Shown: positions 27,901-34,317 of the stretch, piece by piece
Layout: every line of letters begins with the position of its first letter
Position numbering within the stretch: position 1 is the stretch's first letter
Made by a program: the position numbers and the translations under genes
Assembly (NCBI GenBank): GCA_021775955.1
Contig: JAJFGU010000024.1
Coordinates: forward strand, 142,621-206,620
Length of the DNA: 64,000 bases
Reading direction: 5' to 3'
From: Alphaproteobacteria bacterium
GTDB taxonomy: Bacteria; Pseudomonadota; Alphaproteobacteria; Micavibrionales; Micavibrionaceae
The notes under the pieces: generated by a model
What the model saw: only the letters and a program-made list of their open reading frames with translations
What the model was told of the DNA's origin: nothing
Database searches by the model: none

Positions 27901-30900
27901 AAAGATCATCTCACGGTCCAGGCCCGGCGCACCGGTGGAGCCACCAGCAATATCGGCAGCGGTAAAACAGGTGGCGAGATTTTCATCACAATATTTAAAG
28001 GTGCCAACGCGCGGGTCGAGGCCGGTTCCGGTTTCACCGAAGAGTGTGTCCCCTATATTAATGTAGTTGCTCGTAGCGGCCAGCGGTACATCGGCCTGGC
28101 GACCGATGATGATATTGCTAGCACCCGTCGTTAAAGTGGCAGCTGCATCCGTGCCGATAATCGTATTGTCGTCAGCGCCGGTCAGAATATTCTCGGCAGC
28201 TTGACGGCCAATAAAGACATTCTCTGATACATCGCTGGAAGCGGCTACGCCTTCTCCGGCAGCATAGCCCAAGACCGTATTCCAACGGCCGGTTTCATTG
28301 TTGTTGAGGGTAAAACCGCCAAGCGCAGTATTTTGTGCGCCGGAAACAAGATCGCCCATCGCGGCTGAGCCAATGGCCGTGTTGTAGTTTCCTGATGCGC
28401 TATTGTTTAGGGCACCGTCCCCAACAGCGACCATGTCAGAAGCTGTTGTAATTGCATCGCCGGCTGAAGCGCCTACTACGACGTTTCTGGCGCCACTTAG
28501 AGTCTCGTTCCCGCCCGAAATAAAGACATTGCTGTTGCTGCTAAATACAAGGCGGTTATTGGAGGTAAAGGTAAAGCCTGGCTCCGCATGGAAGGCGCCG
28601 TTTGAATTAAAGATGACTTCGCGGTGGCTGCCGGGTGCATTGCCGTTATTGGCGACGGAGGCGGCCGTAAAACAGTTATTGCCAAGCTCATCACAATATT
28701 GAATGGAGCCGGTATTGCCTTCCACATCAAGGAAGAGCTGCCCGCCTGTGCCGGTATCGGGTGATGTTTCATTAATGCCGACATAGCCGTTGCTCGTAAC
28801 TCTTAACCGCTCGGCGCCATTTGTAGAAACGCCTATCGTATCGGCGCCGATAGAATAAAGTCCGGTATTGGTATCATTGATAAAGCTGAGGCTTGGTATT
28901 CCGGCTGTGCCGTTGCCCGCACGCAAAATATCTGTGCGCGTCGTGCCGGTGACATGAAGCGCTTCGCTTGGTGCGGTATTGCCGATTCCGACTTGCGGCG
29001 TGCCGGAGTTGTAATAGATGTCGGCGCCAGGGCCTTGCGTCCACAGTCCGGCGCTGCCGCCGAGAATGTCAGCCGCGGTAAAACAGTTTGTAAGGTCGGA
29101 TTCGCAAAACTGGTTGGCGCCCAGCAGGTCGAAGTCTTCGGCGTCCTGTCCTTGGGCGTCATTGCCTTCGGTCAAAACATCATCAAGATTTTGACCGCCG
29201 CCGCCGCCGCCGGAGCCCAAATCGGTTTCACAAGACCAGCCGACGCCATTGGTCCATTCCAGTTTTTGCGTGGCCGTATTACAGTTGAGTGGTGGGCCGA
29301 GCTGATCGCCATTTACAACCATAGTGCTGCCGGCTGTAACATTTCCCGCAGTGGCAACAATATTGCCTGTTGTCGATGTAATTCCGGTTCCGGCCGTGAT
29401 GGTTGTTGTGATATCGGCGCTTCCTAAAACGTCCAGCGCATCGTCAGGAGCGGCCACGCCAATACCGATACGATCATTGGCAAGATCGCCGTAAAGCGTG
29501 TTGCCTATATTAAGGTAGTCACTGGTTGTGGCCAGAGGCACATCCGGTGGGGTAGCGCTGGAGCCGATGACGATATTATTGTCTCCAGTTGCCAAAGTCG
29601 GCGCGCCGCCATTGCCGATGACTGTATTATAAGTGCCTGTTGTTAATGCATTGCCTGCGCTACCGCCAACGATTGTATTGTTGTCCCCTGTGACCAGGGA
29701 GCCTGCGCCGCCACCGACCAGGATCGAACCGCCCATGGTGTTGTCTGTGTTCAAGACGGTGATGCCGTCGATTTTATAATAACTATCGGCGTCAATCGCA
29801 CCGGCGACATCCAGAGCGTCATTGGGGTTGGCAACGCCAATTCCGACATCGCCGTCATTTTGAACCAGTAATAAAGAAGTTGTGCCGCTGTCTCTTATAT
29901 GTAGGGCGTTCTCGGTGTCGTCAGCTGTGGCACCTTGCACCAGTAATGTGTTGGTTGCAACCGCTGCCGTTCCGATACCGACAATGTCCGGGCCGATATT
30001 GATCTCTACACCCGTACCGCCATTGGCATCAAGCTGCAGCACACCTGCATTGCCAAGCACTTGTGAGCCGGAGCCCCAGACAATAGATTGACCATCGGTC
30101 ATCATCGCATTGCCCGAGAGCTCTATATTGCCGGTGACGTCGAGGGCTTCCGAAGGATTATCGTTAAGGACACCAACCTGTCCGGTCCCACCACTGCTAA
30201 AGTGAATGCGGTTGCCTCCGAGGTCGGTCCATAGGTTGGCTCCGGGTGCACCGTCGGCAACGGATACCCAGCCATTGGGATTATCACAAATTTGTAGGTG
30301 GTCAGGGTCGGACAATGTGTTGACCCTTAAGAGTCCGTGATTGGCTCCATTACAGGTTGTTAATACGCCCTGATCAGGAAACAACATGGAGGCTGCGCCG
30401 AGTTGCAGGGCTGCGGTGCTGGTGGTCAGGTCAATCCCGGCGGTAAAAGAAGCGCCGCCTGTGACTTCGATGTCTTTGGCGATCTCTGCTGTATCCGGCG
30501 CGCCGGTTTTGATGTTCCAAAGACCGCCCGTAGCCGCTGCCGCGCCCTGATAATTAAATTCCATGACAAGATCGTCACCACCTCTTGTGATAAGCCCGGG
30601 ATGGTCGGTACAGGTGGCCTGGAAGGTTCTGTCCGGTCCGGCGGAGATAATGGCTATCATCGTATAGCCCGGGTCATCAATGCCGTTACCGGCCAGACGT
30701 GTTTGGCCAACGCCGCCACAACCGGCGTCATCGACGATTGGGCCCGCATCCCATACGCAGTATCCGTAATCCGAGCTCCACGGGTCCTGTCTGTTGGTGC
30801 CGATGGTGGCGGGCAGTGTACCACCGCCTGTCAGGCCCGCGATATTGGCAGCGTATTCCAGGGGTTCAACATAACCGTCAGAATCACAATCACCACTCAG

Positions 30901-31125
30901 GGCCTGCGCCGCTGATTCCAGCATGGCAAGCTTGGCGGCGATAGACATATGGCTTTCGGCCTGGGTGCGGCGGTTAACTTCGACCATCGTGCTTAAGGGG
31001 CCACGCATAGTGGCCATGATCCCGGCACCCAGAACACCGACGATCGCGACAGCGCCGAACAATGTAAAAAAGACATTGCCTCGTTCTGATCGCCTGCTCC
31101 TTAGCGTCGTTTTATGGTCCCTCAT
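18943..31125 (-). CDS. giant tail-fibre-like protein with pseudopilin-like N-terminus and peptidase S74 chaperone
   Basis: About 4060 residues from the ATG at 31125; 31161 is an alternative. (1) Basic start, then a membrane helix (NVFFTLFGAVAIVGVLGAGI), then a head with DPWSSDYGYCVWD and IISAGPDRTF, resembling GspG-type pseudopilins. (2) YadA-head-like stretches (TGDNNTIVGGSAGNALTTGT, WNTVLGYAAG). (3) Many phage-fibre-style VGIGTxxPxxxLHV and IYYNSGTAPQVGIG units, five CDxxxxxCF motifs, and 14 RYNSxxxKFEGYxxGxW modules. (4) Near residue 3890 a peptidase S74 intramolecular chaperone (VSDRRLKDNI; Ser-Lys dyad), which trimerises and self-cleaves in known members. (5) A coiled coil and a C-terminal helix (VMVAALFMLGMSSLFFVFGG) with a basic end. 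Probably a trimeric envelope fibre; its target is unknown. First gene of a three-gene operon. Confidence 0.88.
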   Translation of the reverse strand: MRDHKTTLRSRRSERGNVFFTLFGAVAIVGVLGAGIMATMRGPLSTMVEVNRRTQAESHMSIAAKLAMLESAAQALSGDCDSDGYVEPLEYAANIAGLTGGGTLPATIGTNRQDPWSSDYGYCVWDAGPIVDDAGCGGVGQTRLAGNGIDDPGYTMIAIISAGPDRTFQATCTDHPGLITRGGDDLVMEFNYQGAAAATGGLWNIKTGAPDTAEIAKDIEVTGGASFTAGIDLTTSTAALQLGAASMLFPDQGVLTTCNGANHGLLRVNTLSDPDHLQICDNPNGWVSVADGAPGANLWTDLGGNRIHFSSGGTGQVGVLNDNPSEALDVTGNIELSGNAMMTDGQSIVWGSGSQVLGNAGVLQLDANGGTGVEINIGPDIVGIGTAAVATNTLLVQGATADDTENALHIRDSGTTSLLLVQNDGDVGIGVANPNDALDVAGAIDADSYYKIDGITVLNTDNTMGGSILVGGGAGSLVTGDNNTIVGGSAGNALTTGTYNTVIGNGGAPTLATGDNNIVIGSSATPPDVPLATTSDYLNIGNTLYGDLANDRIGIGVAAPDDALDVLGSADITTTITAGTGITSTTGNIVATAGNVTAGSTMVVNGDQLGPPLNCNTATQKLEWTNGVGWSCETDLGSGGGGGGQNLDDVLTEGNDAQGQDAEDFDLLGANQFCESDLTNCFTAADILGGSAGLWTQGPGADIYYNSGTPQVGIGNTAPSEALHVTGTTRTDILRAGNGTAGIPSLSFINDTNTGLYSIGADTIGVSTNGAERLRVTSNGYVGINETSPDTGTGGQLFLDVEGNTGSIQYCDELGNNCFTAASVANNGNAPGSHREVIFNSNGAFHAEPGFTFTSNNRLVFSSNSNVFISGGNETLSGARNVVVGASAGDAITTASDMVAVGDGALNNSASGNYNTAIGSAAMGDLVSGAQNTALGGFTLNNNETGRWNTVLGYAAGEGVAASSDVSENVFIGRQAAENILTGADDNTIIGTDAAATLTTGASNIIIGRQADVPLAATSNYINIGDTLFGETGTGLDPRVGTFKYCDENLATCFTAADIAGGSTGAPGLDREMIFNSGGVLGTDTNLVFTSTGRIGIGNAAPAQTLDVTGTAAISGATTVGGSLGVTGIATFTNDAQLKDGSAADPSLTFTNSATTGLFRAAADSIGVATAGTEKMRVTAAGQLLIGDTTVSAGDQTLEVDVTGDIGATNYCDADGNNCFLATDVANNTVPGLDREVLFNSNGVAGTDANFVFTSTGLMGIGTNTPLAALDVTGTDAILFPRGDGTNRPAAPVDGMMRYNTVTNKYEARQGGAWSDIITSGAGGITFLDLNDTPADYTGVALDFLRVNAGATGLEYVSASAFDDQNLEEVLTIGNNANTLTALNLGGIAVGSATLTTGGEQDLEVDVTGDLGATNYCDAAGNNCFLASDVANNTVPGLDREILFNSNGVIDTNTNFVFTNAGLMGVGTANPIVSLDLGANTDAVGLPLGTTAERPASLSNGLVRYNSDNAKFEGYEAGAWTDFVTTGGGGGIWTRGSDNDIYYDSGTNPFVGIGITDPITDLHIKRDGDVGTFTFIENTTDSANARAGTWVVSATSEGGTGAWPDNSTLLGAHFADRFTVLASDAASSAYGGVAAGLDLIAADASADMRFYTGGRATTDERMRIEAGGDIGIGTASPASDLHIYDDAASSIVILEGDESGNTILELLTSGDGASQILSANATGWSLGARGDTHPTASEQNDFFMSYWNGATASQQLLLEYDTGDLYLRGTGAIDINAGTTAERPVSPDNGMLRYNSDNNRFEGFQAGIWQDILTGASIAAAPDRGIQFNSGNTMAADANFVYTSAGLGLGTTSPVVSLDLGGRTDALLVPLGTNVQRPASLSNGLIRYNSDNAKFEGYEDGDWADFVTTGAGGGGIWTPGSDDDIYYNSGTAPQVGIGTATPTVDLHVSGGLTRSPVVIIAPDTVDDSQDSSLRIGEGLGADGVEMFYDASNNDLTFRDIATTSQIMTLERTGNVGIGTVDPIVSLDLGANTDALLLPLGTVAERPASLSNGLIRYNSDNAKFEGYEAGAWTDFVTAGAGGGGIWTPGSFDDIYYNSGTAPQVGIGTTAPTNILSVVSTDGSEIENISYSDTANEGADFETLRARNTEAAPNPVAADDKLGGFRARAWDGTQYELAAGFEMYVDTGATVADEDIPTHLRFHTRSATDTSWVERMRIDSDGNVGIGTTTPAIDLHIYDGSGWGSLVAEGDETGGSALHLLTAGDAASVGDAQAKGWAIEAYGDAYATVSEREDMLFAYWDGATWTGHLSMEYDTGDVYLKGTGAIDIMAGTTAERPTVPDNGMLRYNSDNNRFEGFQAGLWQDILTGASIAAAPDRGIQFNSGNTLAADANFVYTSAGLGLGTTSPIVSLDLGGRTDALLTPLGTTAERPASLSNGLIRYNSDSDKFEGYENGAWTDFTTGAAVGTAAGVNSEIQFNSNGVFGTHETFVWDDTNHHLGIGTANPTDILTISGGTNEVVHYAYTSDDANYDFSFARGSEGAEAVVQANDVLGGPRYYAWDSTQYERGAQILAYIDAGATPANENLPTHLRFDTREATDTTSVERMRLTSDGDLLFYGTGAIDIHAGTTAERPTVPDNGMLRYNSDNNRFEGFQAGVWQDILTGASIAAAPDRGIQFNSGNTMAADANFIYTSTGQMAIGVNTPYDASVTMQVHAQVNSYEYITSAADVGTGGKAQQWFALDTDGTVNWAGIGQEDDGSLRLTGGTSLATPHMTLTDAGNVGIGTVDPIVSLDLGANTDALLVPLGTDAQRPASLSNGLIRYNSDNAKFEGYENGGWINFATGQGGHWTAGSFDDIYYNSGTAPQVGIGLTDPTASLHIKDTASTFVMEGEDGAGDMNLYSYGDSADPHKPDYGLRRARGTMAGPTVVQNDDFLGTFRIFGYDGDTWEEASIISTIVDNTPGDGDMPARMEFHVAQDGGVVDYNDDAPEMVIKSDGNVGIGTPTPISILHLAGDLSDTGLTVESFNGTNAEGAVLLYRKATGETDAAKAIVAAQDEIAHYGFQSYDGTAYRQSASMIVSVDGTPGANDTPGRFDFWTVPDGSTSQANRMRIDNKGDIFMYGTGALRVPAGTDGERPVALENGLIRYNSDNDKFEGYEAGAWANLVGAGAVDFLTLTDTPGAFSSGGRYVRINSAENALEFTDLTVEAVTGAPAPAGMVFDDLDDVAAAGANLGDGVVFDGTNWVTTGGNTDALIVPLGTTAQRPAGVSNGMLRYNSDNGKFEGYQAGAWTDIITAGGTAAGANSEIQFNSSGAFGTHETFVWDDANGRMGIGETTPTSTLHVKTGTSLQQMLHLRNDADAIDIKLGTSAAAVAYLRTGAGDDLGIGTNNTDHIYIQNGGNIGIGSTTPIVSLDLGANTDALLLPLGTTAERPASLSNGLIRYNSDNDKFEGYEAGAWADLIGGGGSFTGLTDTPGAYTSGGMFVRVNSGATALEFTNSSIESVTGAPAPTGMTLDDLDNVVASGANVGDGVVFDGTNFVLTGANTGALTVPLGTTGQQPASLSNGMIRYNSTTSKFEGYEAGAWANMIGGGGSGALSDITAATAGSTIANGANEQTWQWQLTVDDTAGMVFEESTASTNGTTWQPLVNIATLPGSTAEPLGIINAGNGDSFVVLDSDPDTTPFVIDNAGNVGIGTATPEGLLHVPEPDFADLPLMERTNRTTDAMWSALRILATKTTNMGDDFGTDIAFNIQDDAGVINEIANIGAARDGADNSGQLKFRVLEAGAGSIAMTIRADDDIFMSGTGALRIPAGTDGERPATLENGLIRYNSTGDKFEGYQAGSWQDLIGGGGSSVWTAGTGDDIYYNSGVHHVGIGMTDPDVELDVTGDIEFTGTITDVSDRRLKDNITPLDADDIIERLGRIDTYSFTMKDDPTDRIELGVMAQEVEKAFPELVKTAEDEMGTKSVNYMGFIAPLIEATNELREENAVLRTELSSMKTETAKVHDAVSNLTKQVELLNKAAGNNVGKASMESWVMVAALFMLGMSSLFFVFGGILRARRRDQS
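19620..27270 (-). repeat. 14-copy coding repeat array in the giant fibre gene
   Basis: Fourteen copies of a roughly 35-residue module (ERPASLSNGLIRYNSDNAKF then EGYEAGAW) centre near 19640, 20400, 20790, 21300, 21680, 22650, 23190, 23790, 24070, 24940, 25440, 25725, 26590 and 27205. Two subtypes alternate in the middle: SLSNGLIRYNSDNAKFEGYE and VPDNGMLRYNSDNNRFEGFQ. The second is followed by an almost invariant QDILTGASIAAAPDRGIQF block (near 23090-23180, 23990-24080 and 25620-25720). Near-identity of these blocks at DNA level suggests recent duplication or gene conversion. Confidence 0.85.
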
Positions 31126-31167
31126 TCTTATTTTGGCTCCGTCTACGCGTTTCCTGCACAATTATTA

Positions 31168-31598
31168 GGTAAGAACTCAAGTGGGAAGTCAGACACAAAG
31201 ATAGATGTCCGGTCCTTGTTAGCGGACCGTAAATACGCAAAGCTATTTGTAGCTTTCTTATTGCTCATTTAGAGATTGGGCCCCCCAGCCTCAAAACACG
31301 TGATTTCCCACCTCTTATGATTATCGCTTATAACTCCTTTATAAATTGTTATCGTCCGGGTGTTTTTTTTGAGGTGGATTCCTGGGTCGGATTTCTGGGG
31401 ATATAAGGGTTTTATTTCATAACTCCCGAGTCGTTTTTCAGCCATTTTCCCATATTTTGAAGAAGGGCTTTTGTTATCCACAGAATCGGGTGCGTTTTGG
31501 TGTAGCAGGAAAAGTGGGGCAATGGGTGCTGTTGATTACCCCGGGAGGCACATAAATACTATTTATTAACAGCTGTTTAGCCAATATTATCCAATTAT
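31168..31598. other. 430-base gap upstream of the fibre operon
   Basis: No convincing gene. It must hold the promoter of the fibre operon, but no hexamer pair with good spacing stood out. A perfect 7-bp hairpin AAAGCTA-TTTG-TAGCTTT lies at about 31239-31256. A 70-codon open frame at 31269-31481 (minus) has no family resemblance and no clear ribosome site. Confidence 0.4.
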
Positions 31599-32960
31599 TT
31601 AGGCAGCCAGCGGGACATCAAACTGATTGAGCGCAGCCTTTTGTCTGGCGCGCAAAGATTCAAGGTCAAAATCGGCAATGAGCTCATTAAAAACCCGGTA
31701 CCAGTTAATTTCAGCCTTGAGGTGTAAAAAGACAGAGCCCAGACCCAGGGCTGCGCGGTCCATAAACACAAATTCACGCGGAACGGAAATTCCTCCCGTG
31801 CTTTTATTGAGTTCACGCAGCTTTTGATGGACTTTTTCAGCGGTTTCGCGGCCGTAAACCCCGCCGGAAACCTCGCCTATGGGACGAATTTTATCTTCCA
31901 TTACAGGGCCATAGAGGAAATTCGCCCAGATATTGAGAGTTTCAATTTGATCCTTGCTTAAATCGTGAAAACCCCATGTCTCATAGGCGTGAACCGCCAG
32001 GGCGATATCGTCATTGGTCAAGGCATTGTAAAGATCAATCACACCGCCGATAAATTCCGGCTGAAAAACGCGGACGCAGCCGAAATCGAGCAGATTTATA
32101 GAATTATCGCGGCGCACCGTGTAATTACCCAGATGCGGGTCACCGTGAATAATGCCGTAGTGGTATAGCGGCACATACCAGGCCCGGAACATATTCATCG
32201 CCAGTTCGTTGCGCTGATCCGGGTGGGCATCGACAAAATTTAGAATCTTTTCACCCTCCAGCCATGTACCGGTCAGGAGCCTGCGCGTTGACAGATTGTC
32301 GATAATTTCAGGGACATGGACGTTCGGCTCGTCCCGTAACATATAGGTGTAGAGCTTGCTATGTTGCGCCTCAAGCCCGTAATCGAGCTCTTCAAAAAGC
32401 CGCGCGGAGAGCTCGTCATGGATTTGTCCGGTCTTGATAGCTTTGTCATAGCGTTCATAGAGCGAAAAAATGATCTTGAGCTGGCTTAAATCCGTGCTGA
32501 TGGCCGATTGCATGTCGGGGTATTGCAGCTTGCAGGCGAGCATCTGTCCGTCATGCGCGGTGGCCTTGTGGACCTGGCCGAGACTGGCGGCTGCCGCGGC
32601 TTCCTTTTCAAAGGAGGCGAATTTTGAGCCCCAGTCCGGCCCCAGCTCCGCCTTCATCCGGCGCCTGACAAAGGGCCAGCCCATAGACGGGGCGTTGGCC
32701 TGTAGCTCCTGAAAAGCACGGGCATATTCCGGTGGCAGGGCTTCAGGGATAGTGGCCAGAATCTGCCCGACCTTCATCAGTGGCCCTTTGAGGTTACCCA
32801 GTGCCTGCATAAGTTGCTCGGCATGATCTTCGCGTTCAATCCTCAGTCCGAGATATTTTTCTCCGGCCAGCCGGGCGGCCAGTCCCGCCATAGTGCCCGA
32901 TACTTTTCCGTATCGCCTGATTTTTCCGCCGACTGAGTTTTGATCCAGCTTGTCTTCCAT
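31599..32960 (-). CDS. ABC1/UbiB (AarF) atypical kinase family protein
   Basis: 453 residues. The family KxGQ motif is LKGPLMKVGQILATIPEALP. The Ala-rich nucleotide loop is EAAAAASLGQVHKA (in place of the canonical Gly-rich loop). The catalytic segment is GIIHGDPHLGNYTVR and the metal-binding segment NLLDFGCVRV. Bacterial UbiB-type proteins act as ATPases in ubiquinone synthesis or lipid handling. This member lacks the C-terminal membrane helices of UbiB itself, so it is better described as an ABC1-family protein. It stands alone on the minus strand, divergent from the IcmL-like gene. Confidence 0.88.
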   Translation of the reverse strand: MEDKLDQNSVGGKIRRYGKVSGTMAGLAARLAGEKYLGLRIEREDHAEQLMQALGNLKGPLMKVGQILATIPEALPPEYARAFQELQANAPSMGWPFVRRRMKAELGPDWGSKFASFEKEAAAAASLGQVHKATAHDGQMLACKLQYPDMQSAISTDLSQLKIIFSLYERYDKAIKTGQIHDELSARLFEELDYGLEAQHSKLYTYMLRDEPNVHVPEIIDNLSTRRLLTGTWLEGEKILNFVDAHPDQRNELAMNMFRAWYVPLYHYGIIHGDPHLGNYTVRRDNSINLLDFGCVRVFQPEFIGGVIDLYNALTNDDIALAVHAYETWGFHDLSKDQIETLNIWANFLYGPVMEDKIRPIGEVSGGVYGRETAEKVHQKLRELNKSTGGISVPREFVFMDRAALGLGSVFLHLKAEINWYRVFNELIADFDLESLRARQKAALNQFDVPLAA

Positions 32961-33087
32961 AGCTTTTTAAAAAGCCTTTATTATCTTAAATGTCCAGAGG
33001 TGCTTTTAAAAATGCCAGAGGCCGGTATAGACAGGGAGATAGAAAATGTGATGCAATTGGGTAACGCTGTGAGAAGGTTTAAAAATA

Positions 33088-33762
33088 GTGATACGCGTTC
33101 GATTTTTTATTTTAGGTGTTCTGGCTGTTGCATTGGTGTTTGGCAGCCCTCCCGTTCATGCGAAGACGGTATTTGAAGCGCTGATGTCTGCTTTCTCAAA
33201 AAAGGGTGATGGTGAGCCAGGCCCTGAAGACACGCTGCAAGCACCGTTTTCCTACGAGGCGCCGGTTGTGGAAGGGCAAAGCGACGCGGCCAATGAGGCG
33301 GCTTTGGACACCATTCACAGGAGAACCGAGGAGATTGGAGAGTGGTTGATGACGGTGGCTTCTGAAGTGCTGACTTTTGATGGTGAAGATTATAATGCGG
33401 ATATAAAGGAAGCGGCTGGGTATTTTGATGCTAAAGGGCAAAAGGAATATACGGCTTTCTTACAACAGGCGGGTTTGTTAAATACTTTGGACTCGGAGCA
33501 ATATCAGGTGCGCAGCTTTGTACAAGAAGCCCCCCTGCTGCTTAATGAAGGGGCTGTCGATAAGCGGTATCGCTGGCTTTACAGAGTAAGGGTCATGACC
33601 AGCTATTTGCCGCGCGGCGCCAGTGATTACAAGGAAATGAAGCCGATTAACCGGACTATGGTCGTAACTCTGCAGGTTGGGCGTACGGATAAAGCCGATA
33701 ACGAGCACGATATTTTGATTGAGAGTTGGAGCGGAAAAGTCGAAAAATGGGATAAGAAGTAA
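33088..33762 (+). CDS. DotI/IcmL-like protein, secreted
   Basis: 224 residues from a GTG at 33088 with GAGAAGG upstream. A signal peptide (FFILGVLAVALVFGSPPVHA) precedes a linker and a domain from about 85 to 215 with the pattern of T4BSS DotI/IcmL: EWLMTVASEVLTFDGEDYNA, EAAGYFDAKGQKEYTAFL, VQEAPLLLNEG, YRWLYRVRVMTSYLP and VVTLQVGR. DotI/IcmL is an inner-membrane component of type IVB secretion systems. Here the usual N-terminal membrane anchor is replaced by a cleavable-looking signal, and no other dot/icm gene is near, so it may have an independent periplasmic job. Confidence 0.65.
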   Translation: MIRVRFFILGVLAVALVFGSPPVHAKTVFEALMSAFSKKGDGEPGPEDTLQAPFSYEAPVVEGQSDAANEAALDTIHRRTEEIGEWLMTVASEVLTFDGEDYNADIKEAAGYFDAKGQKEYTAFLQQAGLLNTLDSEQYQVRSFVQEAPLLLNEGAVDKRYRWLYRVRVMTSYLPRGASDYKEMKPINRTMVVTLQVGRTDKADNEHDILIESWSGKVEKWDKK

Positions 33763-33844
33763 ATAGAGCCAAAAAACACTTATCCGTAGCCCATATTTCA
33801 TTACAATTTTTCCATTACGAATCATAAGCAAGGAGTGAAAGACA

Positions 33845-34150
33845 ATGTCAGAAAACGTGGCAAATTTCCCGCAATCCTCAGATGAAGAGGGCAGCGGTGA
33901 AGGAGAAAAAGGTGAAGGCAGTGTGGCGGGCAAGCGGCTCATTTCCTTTCTGGAGCGTGTTGAAACGCTTGAAGAGGAAAAAACGGCGCTCGCTGATGAT
34001 ATCAAAGAGGTTTATGCAGAGGCCAAAGGCGTGGGGTTTGATGTCAAAATCGTTCGCCGTATTGTTAAGCTGCGCAAAATGGAGCCGGAAAAACGTCAGG
34101 AAGAGGACGAGCTTTTGGAGCTTTATAAGTCAGCCATCGGCATGGCTTAA
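33845..34150 (+). CDS. gapR: GapR-like (DUF2312) nucleoid-associated protein
   Basis: 101 residues. The C-terminal 75 residues (RLISFLERVETLEEEKTALA, DDIKEVYAEAKGVGFDVKIV, RRIVKLRKMEPEKRQEEDEL) match the DUF2312/GapR family, which clamps around overtwisted DNA ahead of replication and transcription and aids topoisomerases in Caulobacter. The N-terminal 27 residues are an acidic, Ser/Gly-rich tail. A strong AAGGAG precedes the start. Monocistronic. Confidence 0.92.
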   Translation: MSENVANFPQSSDEEGSGEGEKGEGSVAGKRLISFLERVETLEEEKTALADDIKEVYAEAKGVGFDVKIVRRIVKLRKMEPEKRQEEDELLELYKSAIGMA

Positions 34151-34165
34151 CCACTGCTAAAAAGT

Positions 34166-34262
34166 TCGATAAATGGCCTGCAAACTCTGAATTTCTGCGC
34201 TTCCACTTCTCAAATACACCAATGTATTCTGCGATGCGGTTCTCGAAATCCAGAGTTTTCGG
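34166..34262. repeat. long-armed inverted repeat downstream of gapR
   Basis: AAACTCTGAATTTC (about 34173-34186) and GAAATCCAGAGTTT (about 34245-34258) are inverted over 14 bp with one mismatch, about 58 bases apart. It could form a stem in the gapR 3' untranslated region or be an interspersed repeat. There is no T-run, so it is not a classical terminator. Confidence 0.5.
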
Positions 34263-34317
34263 CGCATTTCTCTTTCTTTGTTAACAGCGGTTGGTTCTCA
34301 GTAAGACTTGTATAGCA

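Noticed and set aside
19620..30950. Many plus-strand open frames across the giant fibre gene, one of 247 codons
   Set aside because: All are antisense to the repeat-rich gene, repeat with the same period and lack start signals.
31269..31481. 70-codon minus-strand frame upstream of the fibre operon
   Set aside because: No ribosome site, no recognisable domain, and overlaps a region expected to hold the operon promoter. Could be real but cannot be supported.
12912..33000. Genomic island inserted at tRNA-Arg(CCG), containing the fibre operon
   Set aside because: The position beside a tRNA is suggestive, but I saw no integrase, no other mobility gene and no second copy of the tRNA 3' end near 31-33 kb.
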